Source of the DNA: Pseudomonas putida
Lineage (GTDB): Bacteria > Pseudomonadota > Gammaproteobacteria > Pseudomonadales > Pseudomonadaceae
Assembly: GCF_028682635.1 (NCBI RefSeq)
Contig: NZ_JANHLK010000013.1
Coordinates: forward strand, 1 to 64,000
Direction of reading: 5' to 3'
Length of the DNA: 64,000 nucleotides
Below the pieces are notes generated by a model that worked only from the letters and a program-made list of their open reading frames with translations, searched no databases and was not told the origin of the DNA. The stretch's first letter is position 1. Each line of letters opens with the position of its first letter. This document shows positions 1 through 8,061 of this stretch, piece after piece. A program made the position numbers and the translations under genes.

Positions 1-1052
1 TGTTTGGTTTCGCCTCCCTGGCCACCGCATTTGCGCAGACTACCGAGCAGATCCTGGTCCTGCGCTTCATCGCCGGGCTTGGCATGGGCGGTGCGACCCC
101 CGTAGTGCTATCGCTCGCGGCCGAATACGGCAGTGCCAGACAGCGGGGCACTATCATGACCACCGTTTTGCTGGGGCTGCCCGCAGGCGCCATTCTTGGC
201 GGGCTACTGGCCGCCCGGATGCTGCCCTCGATCGGTTGGCAAGGCATTTTTGCCGTCGGCGGTATCGTGCCGCTGCTGCTGGTGGTTGTCTTGATGTTCG
301 CACTGCCAGAGTCGTTGTATTTCCTCACGAGACGCCGCACGAACAGCAGCCTTGCAAAGATCGGGAAAATTGTTGCCACCATCAGCAAAAAGCAGTTCTT
401 GCCCGGCAGTACCTTCAGTGTTCCGGAGGTGGATGTCAAAACCAGCGTAACCTCCCTGTTCTCTGGCGGCCAGGCGCGCAATACCTTTGGAATATGGACG
501 ATCTACCTGTTCAATTGGGTCGCATGGTTCATGTTTCTCTCCTGGCTACCCACCGTTCTCAAAGCCACCGGGCTCCCCGCAGAGCAGGCACCCATGGGCA
601 CTGTTGCGGTCAACGCCGTGTTTGTCGTTTGTGCGATTCCACTCTCGATCATCTTGCCGAAGATCAACATTCGACTGTTGCTGTTGGCCCTGTTCCTATT
701 CGGGATTGCCCTGTGCCTGGGCCTGGCGAACAGCGGCACGAACTGGGCGCTGGTGTTCATCCTCGCCGGTTTGGCCGGCTTGGGTATCGGCGGTCAGCAA
801 ATCGTCCTGAACTACATGGTTGCCCAGGCGTACCCGACCGCCTTGCGCGCCACGGCGACAGGCTGGGCGATTGCCCTGGGGCGGGTAGGCGCGATTATCG
901 GATCAGCAAGCGGCGGCTGGTTTCTCGAGCACGGCGGCCCTGCGGGTTATTACTCGGCGCTGATCGTGCCATTGGCGATTGCAGCGGCGGGACTGATGAT
1001 CATTCGCACCCAGCCCGATGCGCTGGACAGTCAGCCTGTCGCAGCGCATTGA
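1..1052 (+). CDS. MFS transporter, AAHS-like aromatic acid/H+ symporter family (5' truncated)
   Basis: The reading frame is open from base 3 and the true start lies upstream of the window. The visible part starts in the RFIAGLGMGGATP signature after the first transmembrane helices, which is the cytoplasmic loop motif of MFS symporters of the PcaK/BenK type. About ten further hydrophobic helices follow, with a hydrophilic central loop at about residues 85-130 and a second conserved loop (GLGIGGQQ). An inner-membrane proton symporter for an organic acid is the natural reading, but the substrate cannot be told. It converges on the monooxygenase gene, with 44 bp between the two stop codons. Confidence 0.85.
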   Translation, partial: FGFASLATAFAQTTEQILVLRFIAGLGMGGATPVVLSLAAEYGSARQRGTIMTTVLLGLPAGAILGGLLAARMLPSIGWQGIFAVGGIVPLLLVVVLMFALPESLYFLTRRRTNSSLAKIGKIVATISKKQFLPGSTFSVPEVDVKTSVTSLFSGGQARNTFGIWTIYLFNWVAWFMFLSWLPTVLKATGLPAEQAPMGTVAVNAVFVVCAIPLSIILPKINIRLLLLALFLFGIALCLGLANSGTNWALVFILAGLAGLGIGGQQIVLNYMVAQAYPTALRATATGWAIALGRVGAIIGSASGGWFLEHGGPAGYYSALIVPLAIAAAGLMIIRTQPDALDSQPVAAH

Positions 1053-1096
1053 ACGGACTCGCAGGGTTGGGATTACTATCCAGATGCCTGCAAGGC

Positions 1097-2470
1097 TCAG
1101 TCAAAACGGAACGAAGCCCCATAGGCCGAGGCTGGCAAACGACTTGAACCGTCTGCCCGCAGCCGCGAACGGAAGGTGCCGCTATGCGGTTGGCTGCGGT
1201 ACAGCCCGCGCTTTTGCAGCTCGGGGATCACCAGTTCAACGAAATCCTCGAGGCTGCCGGGGCTGATCAGCGGGTTGAGCATGTAGCCGCTGGTGCCGGA
1301 GATTCGTGCATGTTCCTCGATGTGCTCGGCCACCTGTTGTGGTGTGCCTACCAGGATCAGGTCGCTGCCTCGGGTCACCTTGGCAAAGCGCTGTTTGACG
1401 TCGCCGGCGGTCAAGGGTTTGCCACTGCCATCGGGATGCATCACGTAGGAGGTCATGCCCTCGGTGTGGGTGGACAGCGCCTCACTGTCGGCGTAGCGGC
1501 CGATATCGATACCGGTGTCACCGGCATAACTCACCAGCTGTGCCTGCAAGTGGTAGTTGCTTTGCAGTTCGTCATATTTGCGCTGGGCTTCGATTTCGGT
1601 TTTCGCCGTGACGATGCGCAGCACCGTCAGCGACTTTACATCTTCGCTCTGACGACCACGGGCCTCGGCCTTGGCCCAGATCTCTTCCAGCCCGAGACGA
1701 ATTTCCCGGGGGTTGGACTTGGCGATGAAGATCAGTTCGGCGTGTTTGGCGGCGAACTCACGACCGCGCCCCGACCAGCCCGCCTGAATCAACACAGGCG
1801 TGCGTTGCGGCGATGGAGAAGTCAGGTGCGGTCCGGCCACGCGGTAATGCTCACCCGCATGATTGATCGGTCGCACGCGATCACCCCGGGCGTAGAGCCG
1901 GCTCGCCTTGTCCGCGACCACGGCGTCGGCAGCCCAACTGCCTTCCCAGAGTTTGTAGGCCACATCCAGGAACTCTTCGGCGCGCTCATAACGATCATCG
2001 TGCTTGATCATCTGCTCCAGGCCGAAGTTGCGCGCTGCGCTGGACAGGTAGGACGTGACGATGTTCCAGCCGACCCGGCCATTGGTGAGGTGATCCAGGG
2101 TGCTGAAGCGGCGGGCATGGGTAAAGGGATGCTCGTAGCTGGTGGTCACGGTCACGCCAAAGGCCAGGTTTTGCGTGACGGCCGCCAGTGCCGGAATGAT
2201 CATCAGCGGGTCGTTGGCTGGCGCTTCCACCGCCCATTTCATCGCCGCATCGGCGTTGCCGCCAAACACGTCATAGAAACCCAGGACATCGGCGAAAAAC
2301 AGCATGTCGAGGTGCGCCTGGTCGGCGATGCGCGCCAGGTTCGACCAGTAGCCCAGGGAATTGATCGCCAGGCGTTCGTCAGCAGGGTGCGTCCACAGGC
2401 TTGGCGCACCGCCACAGCCCACGCTGGCTTGCTCATAGAGAGCAAACAGAAGAGGTTTTGGATCGGACAT
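1097..2470 (-). CDS. LLM-class FMN-dependent monooxygenase, NtaA/SnaA/DszA family
   Basis: This 457-residue protein has the usual length of the family. It shows hallmark segments of the NtaA/SnaA/DszA branch: an N-terminal aspartate-rich barrel strand (FFADVLGFYDVFGG), the flavin-site region GRVGWNIVTSY, and the C-terminal PELQKRGLYR...GTFRSRL block. These enzymes use FMNH2 from a partner reductase to attack C-S or C-N bonds, as in sulfonates, S-alkyl-cysteines and nitrilotriacetate. Directly upstream on the same strand are an amino-acid-type ABC permease and binding protein, which fits a scavenging operon for a sulfur- or nitrogen-containing amino acid derivative. The actual substrate is inference. 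No reductase gene is present here. Confidence 0.85.
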   Translation of the reverse strand: MSDPKPLLFALYEQASVGCGGAPSLWTHPADERLAINSLGYWSNLARIADQAHLDMLFFADVLGFYDVFGGNADAAMKWAVEAPANDPLMIIPALAAVTQNLAFGVTVTTSYEHPFTHARRFSTLDHLTNGRVGWNIVTSYLSSAARNFGLEQMIKHDDRYERAEEFLDVAYKLWEGSWAADAVVADKASRLYARGDRVRPINHAGEHYRVAGPHLTSPSPQRTPVLIQAGWSGRGREFAAKHAELIFIAKSNPREIRLGLEEIWAKAEARGRQSEDVKSLTVLRIVTAKTEIEAQRKYDELQSNYHLQAQLVSYAGDTGIDIGRYADSEALSTHTEGMTSYVMHPDGSGKPLTAGDVKQRFAKVTRGSDLILVGTPQQVAEHIEEHARISGTSGYMLNPLISPGSLEDFVELVIPELQKRGLYRSQPHSGTFRSRLRADGSSRLPASAYGASFRFD

Positions 2471-2506
2471 GGTGGTTCCTGAAAAAAGTGAATGACTGAG
2501 AGCGAA

Positions 2507-3376
2507 TCAGCGCGGGTGCTTGAACCCTTTGCCGTAGTGGCGCTCAAGGCGGTGCTGGATCAGCTCGAGCCCGATGGACAACAACCAATAGATGACGGCT
2601 GCGGTGGTGAGCATTTCGATGTAGCGATAGGAAGACCGCCCATAGGACTGCGCCAGGAACATCACCTCCCACACGCCCATCACCGAAATCAGCGATGAGT
2701 CCTTGAGCATTGAAATGAACTGGCTGGTGGTCGGTGGAATGATCGTGCGCATCGCTTGCGGCAAAATGATGTGCACGAAAGCCGCGATCGGCCCGAGCCC
2801 CAACGCCATCGCCGCTTGCCGTTGCCCGGGGGCGACCGCCTGGATGCCGGCACGGAAGATCTCGCTGAGGTAGGCCCCGTAATTGAGCGACAGCGCAATG
2901 ATCCCGGCACTGATGGCGCCAGGCACCACGCCCAACTGCGGCAGGCCCAGGTAGATCAGCAGGATCTGGATCAGCAACGGCGTGCCGCGAAAGAAGGACG
3001 CATAGAAACTGGCGATGCCATAGGCCACCGCGCTGCGTGACAATCGCGCCAGCGCCGTCACGAAGCCCAGCAGCAATGAAAGCCAGATCGAGCCGAAACA
3101 CAGGAACAACGTCAGCGCGGCACCTTGCAGGAAACCGTTCGGCCCCAGATGCAGTCCGACCAGGTTCGGCAATTTCTCCAGGATGATCGAGAACTTCAGG
3201 TCGAAGCTCATGAAAAACATCACGCACAATCCGAACAGCGTCGCCCACGTCAGGTACAGGCGCGTGCGAAAGGCAAACAGCGGGTGCACACGACGCTTTC
3301 CGATGTCGGCGGCCAGCGTCGTTTTGGCCGGGTGTGGGTTCAGGGCTGTCATTGGCTGATGTCGGCACCGATCCAC
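2507..3376 (-). CDS. Polar amino acid ABC transporter permease (HisM/GlnP type)
   Basis: This 289-residue inner-membrane protein has an N-terminal cytoplasmic extension of about 35 residues, one helix at about 37-57, then the five-helix BPD_transp_1 core. The signature FYASFFRGTPLLIQI is typical of HisM/GlnP permeases. The EAA loop reads RQAAMALGLGPIAAF. The start overlaps the end of the binding-protein gene by 28 bp, which indicates translational coupling. No ATPase gene lies in this cluster, so the permease must borrow one encoded elsewhere. An ATG lies a few codons further in, so the start is not certain. Confidence 0.88.
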   Translation of the reverse strand: MDRCRHQPMTALNPHPAKTTLAADIGKRRVHPLFAFRTRLYLTWATLFGLCVMFFMSFDLKFSIILEKLPNLVGLHLGPNGFLQGAALTLFLCFGSIWLSLLLGFVTALARLSRSAVAYGIASFYASFFRGTPLLIQILLIYLGLPQLGVVPGAISAGIIALSLNYGAYLSEIFRAGIQAVAPGQRQAAMALGLGPIAAFVHIILPQAMRTIIPPTTSQFISMLKDSSLISVMGVWEVMFLAQSYGRSSYRYIEMLTTAAVIYWLLSIGLELIQHRLERHYGKGFKHPR

Positions 3377-4185
3377 TTCTGCGATATTTTGCTCAAGGTG
3401 CCGTCAGCCTTCAGTTGGCCGATCACCTCGGTCACCTTGGCATTCCATTGCGCATCGCCCTTTTCAATCGCCACCACATTCGGCTCGGCATAGAGCGTCT
3501 CGCCGGCGATCTTGAAACGCGGGTCTTGGGCAATTCGCTCGCGGGCCGTGATCAGGTTGGTGACCATTGCATCCAGACGCACGCCGCTGCCCAGTGCCAG
3601 GTCCTGGAAGGCCACGGTTTCATTGTCGTAGGGCGCCACTTGGACGTTGTCGAACGGAAAGCTCAATGGCTTGTCCCCGGCGCCCTCGATCACCAGGTCC
3701 TTGTTCAAGTAGGCTTCATAAGTTGAAGCGCTGATCACACCGACTTTCTTGCCGGACAAATCCTTGCCCGCCGTGATGGCGTTGTCCTTGGCATTGACCA
3801 CGATCACCGCAGGCGACTGGTAATACTCCACGGGGAAATCGAACACTTCGGCGCGGGCCTTGCTCGGGGTCATCGAGCACACGCAGATGTCATAGCGTCC
3901 GCTCCAGCGACCTGCGGCGATGACATCCCAGGACGGTGTTTCCAGCTTGAGCTTCACCCCAAGGCGTTGTGCAACGGCCTTGGCCACGTCCACGTCAAAG
4001 CCGTCCAGCTGGTTCTGCTCGTTGAGAAACGAGAACGGCGGATAGCTCTCCATCAGCACGCCGGTCAATTCGCCTTTTTGCGTGACGCGATCGAGGGTGG
4101 CACCTGCCCACGCAGTTGAGCAGGTAGCCAGCAAAGCCAGGCCCAGGGGTAAAAAAGCTCGGGTTTTCAATGACAAATACTCCAA
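3349..4185 (-). CDS. Amino acid ABC transporter substrate-binding protein (SBP_bac_3)
   Basis: This 278-residue periplasmic protein has a Sec signal peptide (hydrophobic stretch LPLGLALLATCSTAWA, cleavage near residue 27). The SBP_bac_3 fold follows: SYPPFSFLNEQNQLDGFDVD is the ligand-entry strand, and CSMTPSKARAEVFDFPVEYY is the second hallmark segment. It is the first gene of the minus-strand group with the permease and the monooxygenase, so it probably delivers the amino acid derivative acted on by the monooxygenase. The ligand is unknown. Confidence 0.88.
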   Translation of the reverse strand: MEYLSLKTRAFLPLGLALLATCSTAWAGATLDRVTQKGELTGVLMESYPPFSFLNEQNQLDGFDVDVAKAVAQRLGVKLKLETPSWDVIAAGRWSGRYDICVCSMTPSKARAEVFDFPVEYYQSPAVIVVNAKDNAITAGKDLSGKKVGVISASTYEAYLNKDLVIEGAGDKPLSFPFDNVQVAPYDNETVAFQDLALGSGVRLDAMVTNLITARERIAQDPRFKIAGETLYAEPNVVAIEKGDAQWNAKVTEVIGQLKADGTLSKISQKWIGADISQ

Positions 4186-4282
4186 TCAATTCAAAATACC
4201 TGATTAGATTAAAACGCAATATAAAATTCGTTAGTACTTGTTTTGCGGAATAAAAACCTCGTTTCAAGCTATATCAAATGGC
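4186..4282 (-). promoter_or_regulatory. A+T-rich leader/promoter region of the binding-protein operon
   Basis: This 97-bp gap is markedly A+T-rich against its surroundings and lies between the chemoreceptor stop and the binding-protein start. It is the only plausible place for the promoter of the three-gene uptake/monooxygenase group. I could not define -35/-10 boxes or an operator with confidence. Confidence 0.35.
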
Positions 4283-6448
4283 TCATGCGGCGGCCACTCG
4301 CTCGGTATTACTGCTCACCTCGAATTGCCCCACCAGTTTCTGCAGCTTGTTGGCATTGAGCCGCACCGTTTCCGCACTGTTCTGCAGCACCACCACGGTC
4401 TGGCGCATTTGCGTGGAGCAGTGATCGACCTTGCTGATCGTCTTGCCGCAGTCGAGGCTGCGCCTGTTGAGCTGCTGAATGATCGCGAACATGCTTTCTA
4501 CAGCCTGATGCAGCTGCACGTTTTCCGAGGAGGCATCTTCGGCCAGGCGCAGGCTGTTATCGACGTCCTTGACGCCCTCCTCCATGAAGCTGACGGCTTT
4601 TTGCGTTTCTTTCTGCAAGCCTTCGACCATGTGCCGAATATCGTCGGCCGCCCGTGACGTGCGTGAGGCCAGGCTGCGGACCTCGTCGGCAACCACCGCG
4701 AAACCTCGCCCGTGTTCACCCGCTCGTGCGGCCTCGATGGCGGCATTGAGCGCCAGCAGATTGGTCTGGTTGGTGATGTCGCTGATCAGGCCGGTGATCT
4801 TGCCGATCTCGGTCATTCTGCTATCGAGCAACTGCACGCTAGAAGAAGAACGCTCGACGACATCGCGAATGGACTGCGTCCCTTCCTGCACGGCGAGAAA
4901 TTGCTCGCGGGCGCGGGTGACCACTTCGTCCATCGCCTGTTTCATTTGTTCAGCGCTGGCCGAGGCCTGCTGGATCTCGCCCAATTGGTCTTCGACGATG
5001 ATCATCATCCGATGCACCGCTTCGGCCACCTCGGTGGAAGTGACACCGGCTTCCTGGCTGCGGCCCAGCATCATCAGGTTGGTGGTGCCGACGTTGCTGC
5101 TGGCCTTCACCACTTGCCCGACCACCGAGTCCAGGTTATCGATGAAACTGTTGATCCAGCGTCCCATATCACCGGTCTCATCGTTGGCCATGCGCTTGAT
5201 GTCCAGACGCTGACGCAGGTTGCCCTCGCCTTCGGCGATGGTCCTGATCACGCTCGTCATCTCGTTGAGCCTTGCCGCGAGACGCTTGGGCCCGAGCCGG
5301 CTGAACAGCAGCGTCGCACACAACATGCTCAAGACCTCGACACTATCGATCACGCCCTGGCCCAGGCCGCTGTAATGCTGGGCCAGGAAATTGCTGGCAA
5401 AGAGTCCGGTCATGGTCGCGACGTAGGGTTTCATCAGGCCGTGGCTGAGCGAGCGCCGGCGGTAGACCTCCTCCAGGTCGGCCTCGCACATCATGCCCCA
5501 GCGATCAGGTGAGCCTGGCAGCTGGAAGGTCACGCCCTTGCCGACTACCGGAATGTGCCGGTAGTCCGAGTAACCGGGGTAAGTCACGAACAGGTTGGAG
5601 CCGGCACGAATGGTCTCGCGTACGCCCGGGTGCAGTTGCTGGGTCGCCGGGTCGGTGAAGCGCAGCTCCAGTTCGGTGTGGCGCTGGATCTTCACGGTCT
5701 TCCAGGGGGTGTGTACACCGCTTTTGAGGTTCTCGCCGTGGCTGAAGGTGCCGTCCTCGAAACGCGAACGTGACAAGGCGGTTCCGGGCTCGATGGCCGG
5801 ATCAAAACGCGATTGCGCCATGAACAGATAGTTGTCGCCCGACTCGGCAAAAATGTGCCCGGCCTCGCGCTGGATGAGATCGCCCAACACATCGTTGGGC
5901 ACGCGCCCGCAGAGGCAGCCCAGGACTTTTCCATTGACGCGCAGGGGCTGATAGAACATCAGCGTGACCTCATCATGGAAGCGCGAAGACGAGGGGCCGA
6001 TTGGCAAGGTCAACGGATCGCTGTAAGGACCATGGAGGAACGGCGCTTTCAAGCCTTCGGCCAATGCGCGGGTGTGCTCGAGCCGGGTTTTGCCGCGGCG
6101 ACTCCAGGTCGACACGATGACCTGGCCGCTGGCATCAACGACAAATAACTCGGAAAACTCTGCGGCCTGGTCGAGCTTGTCCGTTAGCGCAGTGCTGTCG
6201 AGGTTGGCGAAATCACGACCGAGGTTATCCGCCAGTTCCGCCAGGTGCTCCCACTGTTCCCGCGTCCAGTTCTGCAGCAACTGCACCCGGGTTTCAGCGA
6301 TAGCCTCGAAGGTTTGTTCGATCACCGGGTATGCCGATCGATTGAGCCAGCACGACCAGCCCATCGAGAGTTTTCCAGTCTTGCCGAACCAGGGTAGCCA
6401 GCGCTTCTCGCTTGCGGACAACGGCATGAAATGACTTGATAGCGACAT
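4283..6448 (-). CDS. Methyl-accepting chemotaxis protein with Cache-like sensor region
   Basis: The C-terminal 330 residues are a normal MCP signalling domain with the invariant hairpin ITNQTNLLALNAAIEAARAG and the following GRGFAVVADEVRSLA. The N-terminal half (about 1-370) contains a coiled start (RVQLLQNWTREQWEHLAELA), then a Cache/PAS-like sensor segment with YLFMAQSRFDP. No strong N-terminal signal anchor is visible and only a weak hydrophobic stretch precedes the HAMP-like region. The reading frame is open a further 25 codons upstream, but I chose the ATG at 6448 because the leading segment looks untranslated. A GTGG-type Shine-Dalgarno is only marginal. A receptor for the neighbouring transporter's ligand is possible but unproven. 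Confidence 0.8.
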   Translation of the reverse strand: MSLSSHFMPLSASEKRWLPWFGKTGKLSMGWSCWLNRSAYPVIEQTFEAIAETRVQLLQNWTREQWEHLAELADNLGRDFANLDSTALTDKLDQAAEFSELFVVDASGQVIVSTWSRRGKTRLEHTRALAEGLKAPFLHGPYSDPLTLPIGPSSSRFHDEVTLMFYQPLRVNGKVLGCLCGRVPNDVLGDLIQREAGHIFAESGDNYLFMAQSRFDPAIEPGTALSRSRFEDGTFSHGENLKSGVHTPWKTVKIQRHTELELRFTDPATQQLHPGVRETIRAGSNLFVTYPGYSDYRHIPVVGKGVTFQLPGSPDRWGMMCEADLEEVYRRRSLSHGLMKPYVATMTGLFASNFLAQHYSGLGQGVIDSVEVLSMLCATLLFSRLGPKRLAARLNEMTSVIRTIAEGEGNLRQRLDIKRMANDETGDMGRWINSFIDNLDSVVGQVVKASSNVGTTNLMMLGRSQEAGVTSTEVAEAVHRMMIIVEDQLGEIQQASASAEQMKQAMDEVVTRAREQFLAVQEGTQSIRDVVERSSSSVQLLDSRMTEIGKITGLISDITNQTNLLALNAAIEAARAGEHGRGFAVVADEVRSLASRTSRAADDIRHMVEGLQKETQKAVSFMEEGVKDVDNSLRLAEDASSENVQLHQAVESMFAIIQQLNRRSLDCGKTISKVDHCSTQMRQTVVVLQNSAETVRLNANKLQKLVGQFEVSSNTERVAAA

Positions 6449-6568
6449 CCACTTAATCCACTGCGACATTGAGATGGCAATTGGACAGCAAATACCAGGC
6501 CAAGTCGTAAGCACACTAATCAATTCATCTCGCAGGCAAGAAGGTACTGGCTCCCTGGCCGGTTCATC

Positions 6569-6924
6569 TCACGCCGTGCGCGTGCGGGTTCTGGACTGCA
6601 CAGGGATCGCCGTTGCGGCGTTGGCTATTTCCCAGGCATCGCGGGGTTCGTCGAGGTCGCGGTTGAGGGTTTCCGGGGTGTTGAACGTTGTGTACAGGGT
6701 GACCAGCGTTTTGTAAGGCATGGAGACGTTCATGCCACGCACGCCCAAGGCGCGAATGGCCGCCACGGCGGCACCCGGATCTTCGACGCCAAAACAGACA
6801 AAGGAGTAGTCCAGGCCCAGGGCCGCATACGCGGCGTTATGGATCTTTGCCGAGAGCGAAAAAACAGCGAGCCCATGATCGAGCCGCAGAGGGTTGGCAG
6901 GGATTGAGGAATGTGGGTGCCCAT
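6569..6924 (-). pseudogene. Shikimate/quinate dehydrogenase-like remnant, frameshifted and truncated
   Basis: Translation from the ATG at 6924 gives a shikimate dehydrogenase N-terminus (LCGSIMGSLF). It breaks at a run of six T's: one base less restores the family's continuation SAKIHNAAYAALGLDYSFV, then RALGVRGMNVSMPYKT. After that substrate-site motif the normal NADP-binding half is missing. An unrelated 45-residue tail follows to the stop at 6569. It therefore carries a +1 frameshift and a large 3' deletion or fusion. It is divergent from a LysR remnant, the usual layout of a regulator and its target. Confidence 0.75.
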
Positions 6925-6926
6925 CG

Positions 6927-7559
6927 CGAGAGTTAGACGACGCTGGTCAAGCCGCGCGCCTGCACATCGTCCAGCCGGCCTTGAGTGCGCAGATACGTCC
7001 CTAGGAGGAAGATGTCGGCGCGCAGTTGTTCGAGCGTGACCGGCACGGGGTCGAGTTGACCGACGAAGGCGCGCTGTTCCTGCCTGAGGCGCTGGATTTT
7101 GGCCTGGTGCGCCTGCCCTTGAATGTGCCTGGCGTGCACACGCGCCTGCTCTTCGAGGAATCGCTGGTGGTGGCGTTGCCGCAAGACCATCCGCTGTGCG
7201 CCAAGCGACGTATACAGCCTCTGGATCTGGCGGAATGCCAGGTGATGGTACTGGCGCGCAAATTCGCGGCCGGTTTGTATGACCAGATGCTGGCGGGTTT
7301 TCATCGACGCAAGATCACCCTGAAGATCGCCCGGGAGATGGGCGAGTTCACCTAGTTGGCGTTGGTCGCCGCTGGCCTCGGCGTGGGCATCCTGCCAAGC
7401 GGCGCCGCCTCGGCGCTGACAGCCGGCGTCGTGCCCCGGCCACTGGCGCTGGCCATGAGCGGCGCGGGCATTGGAGTGGCCTGGACCGGCCTGGAAAATC
7501 CGCGCAAGCGCGCGCTGATGCAGGTGCTTGACGAACTCTATTCCCGCGACGTGTCCTGA
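6927..7559 (+). pseudogene. LysR-family transcriptional regulator remnant
   Basis: One reading frame carries a recognisable LysR protein with several lesions. The helix-turn-helix segment AARLHIVQPALSAQIRP runs into TAG at 7002-7004 where the family has Leu. The frame resumes with EEDVGAQLFERDRHGVELTDEG. About 60 residues are then deleted near 7083, joining LFLPE to ALDFGLVRLP. The effector domain follows to a second in-frame TAG at 7353-7355, and the C-terminus (LVAAGLGVGILPSG) ends at 7559. The first residues are also lost at the junction with the divergent dehydrogenase remnant. Two nonsense codons plus a deletion make function very unlikely. Confidence 0.82.
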
Positions 7560-7612
7560 GCTGACACGAACGCCCGGCTGCCGCCGCCCCCCTGGAGCTG
7601 CCGAGTGAAACG

Positions 7613-7666
7613 AGGCTGCGATCTTTTGATGTTGTTTTTAGAAGCAAGATCAAAAGATCGCAGCCT
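7613..7666. repeat. Long perfect inverted repeat (REP-like, GATCTTTTGATC type)
   Basis: Two 18-bp arms, 7613-7630 and 7649-7666, are exact reverse complements (outer AGGCTGCG, inner ATCTTTTGAT) separated by 18 bases. This palindrome class recurs between genes in fluorescent pseudomonads. It lies just after the LysR remnant and could act as a terminator or as a REP-family mobile hairpin. Confidence 0.8.
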
Positions 7667-8061
7667 GCGGTGTGAAGCTCCTACAGGATGTCGGGGGCGT
7701 TTGTTGAATCTCGGCAAAAAACGCCACGAACCTATTGCCAGGCGGATTGCTGGCTACGCAGAACTTGGCCGACCACTTACATCCTCCCTCTGTCTTTGCA
7801 TATGCCCTCGATCGAAACCGATATGTGCTGGCATGACCGATTCCAACTAGTTCCGAGCCCCCCAAGCAAAGCCTAAGGATGCTCAAGCGTCGCGCCAAAA
7901 AAAGGAAACATCCTTAGAAAAAACCAGACATGTCTGAAAGAATTTTCCGAAAAATGCAACAAAAAATGTGAGCTCTTGAAGTTTCAATCCGCAAAAAATA
8001 TACATACAGTTCCATGACACCATTTCAAAATCACACGCAGTCCTTTCAAGACGGGGGAACT
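7667..8061. other. Non-coding, A+T-rich upstream region of proS
   Basis: I see no credible gene in these 395 bases. The second half is clearly A+T-rich. It holds an inverted repeat (arms 7873-7881 and 7909-7917, CTAAGGATG/CATCCTTAG, 27-base spacing) and a perfect 12-bp palindrome at 7925-7936 (CAGACATGTCTG). Either could be a regulatory element for the downstream proS. No T-box consensus was recognised. Confidence 0.5.

Noticed and set aside
1184..2482. Long plus-strand open frame (432 codons) opposite the FMN monooxygenase
   Set aside because: It is antisense to a well-supported gene. Its product is rich in His, Gln, Gly and Arg with no domain, as expected for an antisense frame in high G+C DNA.
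7900..8061. T-box or other tRNA-sensing leader for proS
   Set aside because: No T-box consensus, specifier loop or antiterminator was found; only simple inverted repeats are visible.
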